Made by a program: the position numbers and the translations under genes. This document shows, piece after piece, positions 23,064 through 34,611 of a stretch of DNA of 64,000 nucleotides. Source of the DNA: Hyaloscypha bicolor E (taxonomy: Eukaryota > Ascomycota > Leotiomycetes > Helotiales > Hyaloscyphaceae); contig NW_020194554.1 of NCBI RefSeq assembly GCF_002865645.1, forward strand, positions 1,240,001-1,304,000, written 5' to 3'. The first letter of the stretch is position 1; each line of letters starts with the position of its first letter. The notes below the pieces were generated by a model. The model made no database searches and had not been told where the DNA came from. It saw only the letters and a program-made list of their open reading frames with translations.

Positions 23064-24347
23064 ATGGCTCCCGCAATGCTCGAGACCGAAGATCATACTC
23101 GCGATGCTGCTTTCAACAAGGCAATGCACAAGGACTCTTCCAAGGCCCATGGAGGATTCAGTGCAATGTTGAAAAAGGACAAGGCTGCTCAAAAAGCTGC
23201 TGTTGATGAGTATTTCAAGCATTGGGACAACAAGGCTGCAAAGGATGAAAGCCCTGAGACCAGAGAGGTAGGTTTTCTGTCCGTTGAGGTCTGCCGCGTA
23301 CTAATTCGCCTCCAGGCACGAAAAGCTGAATATGCTACCCTAACGAGACAGTAAGGAACAGACGTCAAAACGTTGTTACCATGCTAATAACGATTCACAG
23401 TTACTACAACCTCGGAACAGATCTCTACGAGTATGGCTGGGGTCAATCCTTCCACTTCTGCCGTTTCGCCTACGGTGAACCTTTCTACCAAGCCATTGCG
23501 CGTCACGAACACTACCTCGCCGCGAAGATTGGTATCAAAGATGGAGACAATGTTCTCGATGTTGGCTGTGGCGTTGGAGGGCCAGCCCGGGAAATCGCAA
23601 AGTTCACAGGCGCAAACATCACCGGCTTGAACAACAATGACTACCAGATTGAGCGAGCTACACGGTATGCCAAGAAGGAGGGTCTTGCAGACCAATTGAA
23701 ATTCGTAAAGGGTGACTTCATGGTATGTCCTGCTCTTTTAGCTCCTGTTCGTCTTCTCTAACATTGCCCAGCAAATGTCTTTCCCTGCGAACAGCTTCGA
23801 CGCTGTCTATGCCATTGAAGCGACCGTCCACGCTCCCTCCCTAGAAGGTGTATACAGCCAAATATTCCGTGTTCTCAAGCCAGGCGGTGTCTTTGGCGTG
23901 TACGAATGGCTCATGACCGACAACTACGACAACAACAACCCGCACCATCGCGAAATCCGTCTTGGTATCGAGCAAGGTAATGGAATCTCCAATATGGTGA
24001 AGATCTCGGAGGGAATTGCTGCCATCAAAGCCGCCGGCTTTGAACTGGAACTCCACGAGGATTTGGCCAAGAGACCTGACAGTACCCCTTGGTACTACCC
24101 TCTCGCTGGAGATTTCAAGATGATGGGATCGATTTGGGACTTCCCCACGATCGCGAGAATGACTTGGTGGGGAAGAGGCCTTGTGCATAGGTTCGTCTAT
24201 GTTTTGGAGAAGGTCGGCGTTGCTCCTCAAGGAACGCAGAAGACTGCTGACAGCCTGGCACTTGGTGCGGATTGCTTGGTCGACGGTGGGAAAGAGGATC
24301 TCTTTACCCCGATGTATTTGATGGTTGCACGAAAGCCTAAAGCATGA
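23064..24347 (+). CDS. erg6: Sterol 24-C-methyltransferase (Erg6)
   Basis: Transfers a methyl group from S-adenosylmethionine to C-24 of zymosterol or lanosterol/eburicol-type substrates in ergosterol synthesis, on ER and lipid droplets. Four exons give 378 residues. Visible signatures are the [11 protein letters not shown] sterol-binding motif and SAM motif I ([16 protein letters not shown]). The conserved [20 protein letters not shown] and [10 protein letters not shown] regions and a C-terminal [12 protein letters not shown] also match. Introns are 23268-23315, 23351-23400 and 23723-23771. The exon between the first two is only 35 nt. Length and motifs fit the family. Confidence 0.97.
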
Positions 24348-26360
24348 GCGGAGTTTGCGGATCGGAGTCAGCAAGATGGTTTTCAAGATGAGATGCTGCA
24401 TTGATTTCCTGGCCGCTGCGTTGTGTTATCTTCTTTGTACATTGCTTCGGCCCTCGCTGGGAGGTTTTTCTCTTGCTCAATGTTTATACACTTCCGAGCA
24501 CATTGTGTCTGATAGAGTAGGCCAGAAACATAGATAATTAATATGATAATGAGAGAAGACATGACCAAAACTTGATCGGATCCCATCACATATGTTCCAA
24601 AATATACCCGAGCATCAAGTGCCGGCAACCATTCACTGCAATTTTTCCATTCTCCATTTTTAAGGCAAACCGAACATGGCGCCTCCATTTACCCAAAGCG
24701 GGCAATGCCCAAACCAAATAGAGCGTATAGCGAAGTTACCATCCATGTTTCAAATGTCTCAAAGGCTGGGAACGTCGCCTGTTGCACGTCGCAAGACCGT
24801 TTTCCTAAAGCGGCAATTGTGCTCCTCACTTTTTGGTATCCTATCACTCGCGTATTGGCCTGCACTCAGCCACGGAATTGATCTTTGCGATTCCGAGCTG
24901 ATTGTCAGATCGCTGTCAAATCCAGGGCTTGCCTTTTCGGGAATGCGAGGAAGTAAGGAAATGGTCTGTCATTGATTTCTAACCCTCCGCGGATTTTAGT
25001 GAGGCGGCATGAACTCGCACGAACAATACCCAGTTTGAAATTCTTTCTTCGGCCTCGGAAGTGAATTGAAGTTGTATAGTAACACAGCCGGCCCTGTCTT
25101 TTCCGTACAAAATAATCTTGTGCCCAGTGCAAGTTCTTCAAGCTTTCGTCAAGCTCATGGAGCGATGCGGTTGGAAGCTCTTTCTTCCAAGCTCACTTCC
25201 TTATTAAGAATTACTTACAGCCAATGAATATAGCCAACCACTTTACGCCTTCCAAGTCGGAATGATTATTATCAGCTCCAACAGCTCGTCGCCCTTTCTA
25301 GAGAGATTAACGCCTGCGATTTTCTCGACGAAGGATTCTCTGTGTCTTGCCAACTTCACTCCAACCTCAACTCCATTGGCAACATGACTTTCTACTTTGG
25401 GAACCTCACTTATGCTATTACTCCACCGCCCTCCAGAGTTAAGACGCATGCCGAGCTGGCAGGTGAATGGTCGATTCTGGCTCAAAGGCGTGTTCTGTGG
25501 TTGCTTCTCCCGCATCGGCCGAACCGAGAGCGCATGATTACATGCGGATATCAGGCTCTACTTTCTAATGTTCCAAGGCAGATTGAATATCTCAATTGTT
25601 TCTTATCTAAATGTCCCAAAGTCATGTTGTATATTTTGGGAATTTCCTTTACTTTATTACAAAGACAGAATGCTGAGAAGATTGAAGTATCCAGCTATGA
25701 AATTATTATACTAGCCCGCCGAGAACTTCTAAGTTCTGCGGCATTCCAAGCGCCGGAAATCTGGGCCACCAAATCTTTGTGCTGCAATCTATTATACTAT
25801 CGCTGCTGGAATTCCAAGTTCTGCTGCATTCATTATACTATAACGACCAGAAGTTTCAAGCTCTGCTTAAATTCAACGTAAGGTTACCAAAACCTCAGTA
25901 CCGTTCAAGCCAGGCATTATTTTATTGCCCAAGAATTCTTAGAGCATTTAACTCTAAGCACTCCAGATTCGCAATGATACTCAATGTCATCTACTTTGCC
26001 GCTTTGGACAAATTGCCAGGTTCAATTCCATTTGTACTTGTCAAATCTCGAACATTCAATGCTAACATCAAGGTTCTTCTTCCGCCTGGGAAAACATTCC
26101 AGATTTTTGGAGTGACCGATCCGCTTGAATTCATTAGCAAGTGCATGAATTTCCATTCTAGTCGTCCGCGTTATGGCAGCTAGCGGATCATAGCAAGGAT
26201 TCCGTAGAGGCGTTGAACGGTCTTGTCATACCGAGGCATGCTGCTTGTGTTTCGTGCTTATAACTCTACCATGGTACAATTAACTCTATTCTGATTCACG
26301 ATATTCAATCACCCCACTCCTACCTCAATGTCCTATATCCATCTCGGGCAATACGCTAAC
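24348..26360. other. Gene-poor, AT-rich region
   Basis: Apart from the erg6 3' region I find no convincing gene. Two short related stretches (about 25705-25755 and 25788-25850) repeat the words ATTATACTA, AAGTTCTGC and GCATTC, hinting at an old local duplication. ORFs here do not resemble known families. Confidence 0.4.
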
Positions 26361-26816
26361 TCAGACTACATTTGTACTCAAAGGAGTCCGATCATTGGAC
26401 TTCGGCATTAGTGTCCTAGACAGACTTGGATCTTCAACTCCTATTCCCATCTCATGTCTCTTTGACTTAGGTCTAAGTGAAAAGAAGCTATCATTCGGCT
26501 TCATCTCAAGCGTGTCTGTTTTGCTCTGAGCTTCTGCTGCTTGTTTCGCCCTTATCTTTCGCCCTTTATCTCTCACCGCCTTGGTTCCATCTAGGACTAT
26601 AGTCAAGTCGTCTAGTGGTAGCATTGGCAACTTACCATACAGTTTCCAGGCGTATCCAGACACCTCTGAGAGCACTAGTCTTCCCGCAAAAACCTCTTCA
26701 ATTTCTCGCGTTGCGTTCTCATCAACCTGTTGAGAACGCCCTGATTTCTGCTGTTGTGGTCTTTTCCAGACTTCTGATCTTGGTCTTCCAACACAGCACG
26801 GATTTGACTTGTGTAA
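26361..26816 (-). CDS. Possible gene fragment, unrecognised
   Basis: The minus strand is open for 151 codons, starting after a stop at 26817-26819 with no good ATG. The predicted sequence is basic and helical (VDENATREIEEVFAGRLV, then VSGYAWKLYGKLP and RDKGRKIRAKQAAEAQSK) and contains GRPRS, an AT-hook-like core. It could be the 3' exon of an intron-containing gene or a decayed gene. I cannot name it. Confidence 0.3.
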   Translation of the reverse strand, partial: LHKSNPCCVGRPRSEVWKRPQQQKSGRSQQVDENATREIEEVFAGRLVLSEVSGYAWKLYGKLPMLPLDDLTIVLDGTKAVRDKGRKIRAKQAAEAQSKTDTLEMKPNDSFFSLRPKSKRHEMGIGVEDPSLSRTLMPKSNDRTPLSTNVV

Positions 26817-27210
26817 TCAACCCATCATTCCATTTCCGTCTGACTTCAACATGATCCGTCCCTTTGGCTTCCGTCCATACATCACAATGCGAAACCTGCA
26901 AACAACTCCTGAGATGGATATGTTTACCAGCCCGCGATCACCCCTCGCCAAGAGGCTTCTAGTAAGTCATTCTCTTGCAATTTCGAGTACAATCTCACGA
27001 ATATATCAGCTCAACCGGGCCTTATCTAATTGTATTGCTGCAAGGTCTGTAGTCCATCTGGGCGATACTTCGCATCCTCACTGAGTGCGCCAAATTATTA
27101 TGCACTGTCACCGTCTAAATCTGCCCCGCTTACCGACAACAAGAAAACCCAGGTAGCCATGATTTCCTTTGGCCGCTGTTTAACGCGGGGCAAACAAATA
27201 ACATTTTGGT

Positions 27211-27450
27211 GATAAGAAGCTGTCGATTGAGTGACATCCCAAAATTGCAAAGCTGTGCCGGCTTCTGCTTTGATCCTTGACGCAAAATGTGGCTTGAGTC
27301 GCTCCCATCCTCCTCTCTTTGTCTTTAGATGCCAAGAAGGTGTCAATTGAGCGTCATCTCAAGTTACAAAGCTACATTGACTTCGCTCTGATCTTTCATA
27401 ATAAGTGCTACTGGCTTCGTTCCCATCTTTCTCCTTAACTTCAGGTAAAT
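27211..27450 (+). repeat. Two tandem 120-bp degenerate repeat units
   Basis: Unit 27211-27330 (GATAAGAAGCTGTCGATTGA...) and unit 27331-27450 (GCCAAGAAGGTGTCAATTGA...) line up at exactly 120 bp spacing with scattered mismatches. Both end in a segment like CTCCCATC...CTTTA or TCCCATCTTTCTCCTTAAC. Related units occur inside the intron at 27851-28481. Confidence 0.6.
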
Positions 27451-27662
27451 TGAATGTTGTCTAAAGTCTACGGAGCCTCCTCGGTTTTCATTTTTCCTAG
27501 TTTGATATCATTGTCCTATACCTACGATCCAAATGTCATTGTTCTCGTAGTATTTGGCACAATTTCACTTCATTGTCTTTATTGCGCTAGTCAATTAGCG
27601 TCTTATATAGATATTTGACGATCTTTCAACATCTTCGTCCTCTATAAACACTCTCAGACAAA

Positions 27663-29313
27663 ATGGCCTTCTACTTCGCCCTCCCTTCGGATGAAAGCCA
27701 GCATTTGGCTGGCTTTTCAGCCTTTGAAAGGCAGGTCTTTTCAGACCTTGTTCATACCCTTCGTCTGGGTGTGCATCTCCACCAAAAGGTGGACGGCTCC
27801 GCCTCGGAGCTTGACGAGACGGTGGAGGGGCATGCTTTGGCCCAGAAATAGTAAGTAGCACTCTTTCCTGAAGTCAATACGGTTTTCCCCAAGGAATGAG
27901 AGTAACATAACACGATAAACACAATGACTTCCTTTATTCTGCTCGTATCTTTTGTTTGACTTCAGATAACGCTCACTTTGGTGACTGAGTGTTATTTGAT
28001 GTTGCTTAGAGAGACGGCTCCGCTTCGCTCTGATAGTTTGGAGCGAAAGCACACAACTCGATAAATACCTCCTCCTATCTTCTTGGCTTCAGAAAAATCT
28101 TTGGTGGCAGCTGATCATCATCTGACGTTACATGTCAAGACGGCTCCGCTTCGGCCTGAAAGTTGGGAGCGAAGCAATATGATAACTTCATTTCATCCCA
28201 TCTTTCAGATGACAAAAGTTGTTGTCTTTGGTTTGTACCATCAGACCGAAGGAACTTATCATGTTATTACATCAGTTTCGCTCCCAACTATTAGACCGAG
28301 GGAACTTATGGTGGCTGTTGTGTGCAATGTTCGGACCGAAGCCGCTCTACTTTGCAGCTTCAGATGATGCCCAAACAATAACGTCTCCTCATCTGAAAGA
28401 TGGAAGTGAAGCCAGCTTGGGTTTATATAATGTCTTCATTGTTATTATTATACTCTATACAAAGGCTAACGTTCTTTATAGCATTGCAACCGCCCTGGCA
28501 AGCGACTTTACCGCCGACAAGTTTTTCCCACTGCGCCTAACCGGAGCCTCGATGAGGCAAATCATTCAAATTCTTCCAATTCAAAGCAGTACAACGGCCC
28601 TCGACGTATTCCAACTCGCCATCTTTCGCGTTTTTGGATTCGGCGATAAAGCACACCTCACAGCCCTGACATTGCCACAAAGCACATCTCCCAACTTCAA
28701 TTCTCTCGCAACCACAATAACCGCCTGGGGCGGCCCCTCGAACATCGCACTACCCGTCTATGGCAACTTCCAAGTAGTCAAGTCGAAGGTTCCCACCATG
28801 CTCACGCTCCTCTGGGAGTTCTCTCAAGCCCTTCATAACGACTACACTACTCAGAAGACTACGGGTGCTGCGCTGACCTTCGCCTCCGTCTATAAGAGTC
28901 TCGCCGACAAGAGAATCCCGTCCCTCCCTTCCGGCGGAATCATCCCCTGGGTTCTCGTTTCCGATTTCGTCGAGTACGGCATCTGCCTCTCTCCCACCGC
29001 GCAAGACCTCGCTGAACACATCATGCCTTCCTCAAAATCATCTAAAGGGTCACCGTCAGGGCCAACAGCTGGACTGAAGCACGCAGCCGATATTTCGAAG
29101 GAGGAGATGCCTAAGGATGCTGCTGCCCTGGCTGGAGTTTTGAGGAAGGTTATGCAGGTGCTGATGAAGCCAGGAAAGGAGATGAAGACAGTTATGAAGT
29201 TGGTTGGGGCGTGTGAGGAGGCGCAGGGTAGGAAGGTTAATGTCGTTGATGTTGAGCATGCTCTTTGCAAAGTTTCGAGGCAGCTTGGTATGGCGAAAAA
29301 GGTTAAAGGTTGA
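27663..29313 (+). CDS. Unrecognised 339-residue protein with a 631-bp intron
   Basis: Exon 1 starts at the ATG at 27663 (MAFYFALPSDESQHLAGF) and ends before GTAAGT at 27851. Exon 2 starts after GGCTAAC and TTTATAG at 28482. The join is in phase and yields 339 residues with no stop. The protein looks globular, mostly helical, with no signal peptide or membrane span; the C terminus is Lys-rich (RQLGMAKKVKG). I do not recognise a domain. Long hydrophobic ORFs read through the intron are artefacts. The intron is about ten times the usual size here and consists largely of repeats. Confidence 0.7.
27851..28481 (+). repeat. Repeat-filled intron with direct and inverted units
   Basis: Two direct units of about 123-126 bp start near 27977 and 28100. 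Both contain AGACGGCTCCGCTTCG, then a GTTTGGAGCGAA or GTTGGGAGCGAA motif, then a CCTATCTTC or CCATCTTTCAG end. A 13-bp motif AGTTGGGAGCGAA (28161-28173) recurs inverted at 28277-28289, and the 14-bp motif CATCTTTCAGATGA (28199-28212) recurs inverted at 28389-28402. The units resemble the tandem pair at 27211-27450. Confidence 0.6.
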
Positions 29314-31565
29314 GCTGCTGATGCTGATGGGGTGAGAGGACAATGGCACGTTGTACTCGACTTATTCGAAACAATCACAACGAAATGTTGTTGCAATACT
29401 CAAACATGATTCTCACATATCCAATGTCCCCATTCAAAGTCGTGCAAACATTTGCAACCAATGACTTTCAATGTGTGCGGAAGTCTTGGGACACGTGTAC
29501 AGGAAACAATGTAAAATCCCCCACCTTCACTTGGAACATTCGGAGGAGAGGCTCTTGAAATGTACAGCTTGACTTTGGTTCAATGGGGATTCAAAGCGAA
29601 GGTGTAATTGCGAAGAATTAAGCGAGCTGAAAAAGGGGCTCGCCTAAAGGTGGGGGGATATTCGAGAACTGAGGGGAAGTTGGAGGTAGTATAGAGCACA
29701 GGAAGCACAGGAGATCCCTTTGTCTTTCACAAATCTGCAAAGACGAAGGACCCAGCGTGCCCAATCAGAAAATAGTGGCAGAAAGAAATGATTGAGGGGT
29801 TAACTCAGCCGAGGACAACCGCACCAAATGCTTTTGAAATTACACTGCACTCGGAGCGAGAGTTGGCCGCATTCGAAGTCCACCAAGCCCTTGGTATCTG
29901 CAAAGCCGAACGCCACAGGGTTCAAGAATGGCACGATCAAATGCTGCCTTCTCCATTGAGACCGGAAGGCTGGGAGCCAGGGGAGTGGCTGGGCAGCACG
30001 TGACTATTCATCAGCACCAGAGACGGAAGAGAAGCCTCCAGGCCAATCCATCTCAGGCTTCCTCTTCCAGAAGACCCGAGGAAGCGTCACTGGCTTGCGG
30101 GGCTGGACTCGTCCCCGAGCCATGGCTTCCTCGCCGCAGGACGATTGGCCCGCAAAGCTGGTCGTCGGGTAGGCCGCTGTGAAGCGTCGTTCTACTGTTC
30201 TGGAAGGGGAAGGTGGTGGTCTTCGTGTTATGTTATCTCTTGGCGCAAGAGCTTATCCGGACATCTTGGCAGCGGCGGCCGCGCAAAAGGGGGAAGAAGG
30301 GAATGGCTTGCAGATGATCCTGCAAGCGAATCGTGAGCCGCACCGCCTCGAGCGGCGAGCGAGCGGGGGCAGCAGAATTCAACCTTCAAAGATCGCATCC
30401 GAGTGGTGCACAGGTGTTGGGCCTTGCGACGATTCAACGCGCCCCAGACATTTTACCTAACGAATGTCCTAGCCTCGATTTGCTATTTCGGTTGTGCTTT
30501 GTCGAATTGTTGCCACCCTCCAAATGCTCCTGGGAAGTTTCGAAGTTCGGAGTCTCCATGCCAAGACAAAAGAGTGGCCCAAGTGGTTATTAGGAAACCT
30601 TCCGCGGCAGATCTCCCTCCCCATGCACATTGTTGATTCTTTGTCTTCAGCGTCTCCTCCTCAGCTCTCTCTTAGCGTATCCATATCTATATATTTGCGC
30701 TCGAAGGCGAGGATGCGGCATGCTTGTGTCTTCGTTGGCTCTCAGCTCTCAAGCTTCTCCTTCTGCGCCACCTGTCCATCAAGCCCCCAGCCGTCTTCTT
30801 GTACATCCTCGGGGCATTCCTAGTTGGGCACTCCTGCGACGTCCTCACGTCGACGGCGTCTTGGCGGGCGCAGACCCTGCTTGGTAGTGCTTGGCAGCGC
30901 CTGCATCAAGGTTCATCGATCAAGTTGTCGACGCCTTTGCCTTCGATAACCACGACTTACGACACCGTATCCAGAGACGTAGATTTGGGCCTGGATGGGC
31001 ATGTATGCTTGCAGTTCTTTTCTTGACGCTCACGCTTCTTATCGAACGATAGCAACGTCCACGTTACTCTGGGAGCTTGGCATATATAGGCAAGATAAGT
31101 TCAAAATGCACCGCGATCTCCTGTCAAATCACGACGGCCAACGTTATCCACCTGATCTCGAAGCACCACTGAGTGATACAGACCTTCCATTTGCAGCAGG
31201 GTTCAGAATCCACTAATTTTCCGTATCCCTTGGCCTGGTAACCTGGTTACTTCGTAATCCAAAGACGAGGCTGGAGAGCGTGGATACTGCCGCACAGATC
31301 AGAACTAGCTAGTTTGATGCACCCCTGTTTTCCCACACCACATTCACGTTAGATACAGAACTATCCATACACCAATTAGACTCGCGGATTCCTGGTGATA
31401 AACGTTGCCAAGAAAGCTTCCACAACAGGAAGGTCTTGAATGCTTTGCTCCCATGTCTGGAAGAGCCCCTGTGGGCAAAGTAGTTATAATAGCTTGGATC
31501 CCCTCTCATTTTGATGTCAAGCATCTCCATTTCTGATTCCAAGGCTCGTTCTTGCTTTCACAATT
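29314..31565. other. 2.25 kb without a recognisable gene
   Basis: The right part must hold the promoter of the peptide transporter. A locally GC-rich block lies at about 29980-30380. Short ORFs occur on both strands, one of them hydrophobic (30724-31026), but none has a family match or a coherent intron structure. Confidence 0.4.
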
Positions 31566-33683
31566 ATGTGTATGTTACCCCTCTTCCTATTTGTTTTCTC
31601 TCTTCTACGTGGAAATTGCTAATGTATCATAGCGGAACCAAAGACCGCCGATGCCCAATTTGCCATTGGGGTTGATAACCATCTCTCCATTGATCAAGAG
31701 GGTGCCATGGTTCACTCAGATGCAAAGAATGAAGCCGTGATGGAGGCGGTAGACCATTACTATGAGGGAAAACCAACCGACGAGGAACTCTCCACACTTC
31801 GCCGCGTCGCTGGTGGCATCCCAATGACCGCCTACGTTTTGTGCTTCGTTGAGTTCTGCGAACGAGGATCTTACTACAGTGCAACTGGTGTCATTTCTAA
31901 TTTTGTCAATCGAGTATGTCCCTCAAGAATCCAGAGCAGGGAGTGTTCAAGTTTACTAACCCTCAACAGAAACTTCCAGTTGGCGGAAATGGGTATGGCG
32001 CGCCGGCCCGTGGAACCCAGCAAACCGCTGGGGCTCTGGGGTTGGGCACGGTAAAGGCCACTGCTGTATCCCAATCATTTAAGATGCTGGTGTATTGTCT
32101 GCCCGTCATCTTCGGATATCTTGCCGATACTTACACCGGACGTTACAAAATGATTTGCTGGGGTGTCGCCGTTTGCGGTCTTGCTCACGTCCTCATGATC
32201 GCTGCTGGGGCTCCTGGACTCTTAGCGAATGGCACAGCAGCTGCCCCATACATGATTTCACTTTACGTTCTTGCCATCGGTGCAGGTAAGGAATTCATTT
32301 CTCCTCAGCGCGCAACTTGCTAATACGTACCAGCCATGTTCAAGCCCAATGTGTCACCCACCCTTCTTGATCAGATCAAAGAGACGAAGCCCACCGTCGA
32401 GACTCTTGACGATGGAGAGAAGGTCATTGTTGATCCAGAAGCAACTACTGAGCGTGTTGTCTTGTGGTTCTATCTGCTGATCAATGTTGGTGGCTTCCTC
32501 GCGGTCCCGTCCACCTATCTCGAGAAATACGTTGGCTGGATGGTTACTTTCACTCTGCCTTTAGCTATCTACCTTCCGCTTCCTCTCGTGCTCTGGTGGT
32601 TGCACAAGAGACTTACCGTAAGCTAATGTCACGATTCGCTTCATACGTTCTTAGTGCTGACTAAATCGCAGCTTTACCCACCAGGAGGAAGCGATCTGTA
32701 CAACTGCTTCAAAGTCCTCGGCATTTGCCTGAAGAGGGGGTTCTTCAAGATCGGTCGGCACGGATTCTGGGAATCTGCCAAGCCAAGTGTTATCGCTGCA
32801 AGTGGCGGCAACATGCAAGTACCGTGGAACGACCAATTCGTCGAAGATGTCAGGAGAACGTTCCAAGCGTAATACCTCTCTATCTTTCGAGTAAGTGTTG
32901 AATTAACTCGCGAGTAGTACCGGCATGTTCTGCTTCTTCCCGATCCAGTATATCAACGACAACGGCCTTGGTATTGCCACTGATGCTCTTTCGACAATGT
33001 TCATTACGAATGGTGTTCCCAACGATCTCCTGTACAACTTCAACTCGCTCTCAATCATCGTCATGGCCCCTGTTCTCAACTATGGTCTATACCCACTCCT
33101 CCGTAAGTATCACATCAAATTCGGCCCGGTCGCACGTATCACATTCGGTCTGTTCCTCTCAGCCTGCGGTGGTATCGGCTACACAGTCCTCAACTACTAC
33201 GCCTACAAGCTCGGCCCCTGTGGCGACCACGGCTCCAGCGCCTCTTGTGTTGATTCTGAAGGCGTCTCACTCGTCGCCCCAATCTCTATTTGGTGGCTCG
33301 CACTCCCCTTCTCCATCGGCGGCATCTCCGAGCTCTTCGTCAACGTACCCGCCTACGGAATCGCCTACTCGCGGGCTCCCAAGAACATGCGTGGTCTCGT
33401 CACAGCCCTCAACCTCTTCAACACCGGCATCGCCTACGCCCTTGGCCTCGCATTCGCTGGTCTCGTCACGGACCCTTATCTTACCTGGGTCTTTGGCGGC
33501 CCTACTATCGTTGGATTCGTGATGTCCGGGCTGTTCTGGTATCTGTTTAAGCATATCGATGAGGAGGAGTACCTGTTGAGCACGAATGATGATTACCACC
33601 TTGAGCACCAAACGAGCACTAGCTCTATTGCTCCTGAGCCGTATAATGAGAAATCTCTCATTGACAATGAGACAAAGGTCTGA
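31566..33683 (+). CDS. ptr2: POT/PTR2 family proton-coupled oligopeptide transporter
   Basis: A plasma-membrane importer of di- and tripeptides driven by protons, major facilitator superfamily. Six exons give 615 residues with about 12 membrane segments. Visible signatures are the ExxERxxYY proton motif (EFCERGSYY), GYLADTYTGRY, and the FFPIQYINDNG region in the second half. The soluble N terminus is polar. Introns are 31570-31632, 31914-31969, 32286-32333, 32618-32671 and 32869-32917. The first exon contains only four coding bases (ATG T), giving an MSEPKTADAQF start; this is inferred from the open frame reaching back to the acceptor at 31632. If wrong, the ATG at 31707 would start a shorter protein. 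Confidence 0.92.
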
Positions 33684-34611
33684 GTTATATACCCGTTGTA
33701 AATAAGAGGGGGCTGTAGGCTAGAGAGGAGGATCTTTGTTACAGATTCTAAATAGGGTTTGAAGGATAATGATTCAATTGAAAGCAAAGGGACCATATGA
33801 AGGGGACTGATTTCACAGGAGACGAAACAAAGCTCAATGTCCCAGATTGATTCACTTGAACCTACCCTCTTTGAGCCCACCTTTCCACCTGTCTTGCCCA
33901 GATTGTCTGCTCTCCTGAGCATCAGCTGGAAGTCTCAATCTCGACCGTACAACATGTTGAAGGGTGAGCTGCCGTTTATGTTTTAACTTCCGTCCACAAC
34001 CCAATTACCGTTCGTAGAGCCTCCTTTACTTCCGCTTTTCCCGCCTTTCGTTCTTGGTTTCGCTTTCCAACTCTCGAGTTGGGCCTCTAGTATGCGAATC
34101 TACTCTCTCATATCACCCTTGATCGACTTGTATCAATGGTTGTTGCAATCTTGTTCAAGCGCTGCAAGGTCATTGTAATTCTAAGAGGCGATCCGGGAAA
34201 ACCCTTTCAGGCGGCGGCCCTGGAAGCATTCGCCTGCAAGCGAGGAAAGGGGAGGGGGGTGGCGTTCAACCCCGAAATAGCTAGTTGCGCCTGCTGTCAA
34301 TGTATTCTCGATGCACTCTCGGCCTCAGCCTTGCCATATTATTGATGAACATCTCAAGTTTGAATGCCCTCTAAAAGCACAACACGTTCGTCGCTTCCAC
34401 CCAGCTACCTATGGGTTAAAGAATACGAGAGGCAGACTATTCAGCAACCTCCCTCTTCGACAAGGCGCAAGGCTGCTCGCTGCTTGCCCTCCAGCTTCAC
34501 CTGGCAGGTGGATACTCTTTGAGTTTTGACACGAGAAGTGACTGTGAGTAACGGGGACTGGAGTGTGGGACTTTGAATATATATGCCATTTACGTTTTGA
34601 TTGAACATAAG
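33684..34611. other. Intergenic, no gene seen
   Basis: The 3' region of the peptide transporter and sequence before the pseudogene. No supported feature. Confidence 0.4.

Noticed and set aside
28219..28480. N-terminal 88 codons of the long ORF ending at 29313
   Set aside because: They read through the intron's repeats. The GTAAGT donor at 27851 and the branch site and acceptor at 28481 give a better, conserved-looking start in exon 1.
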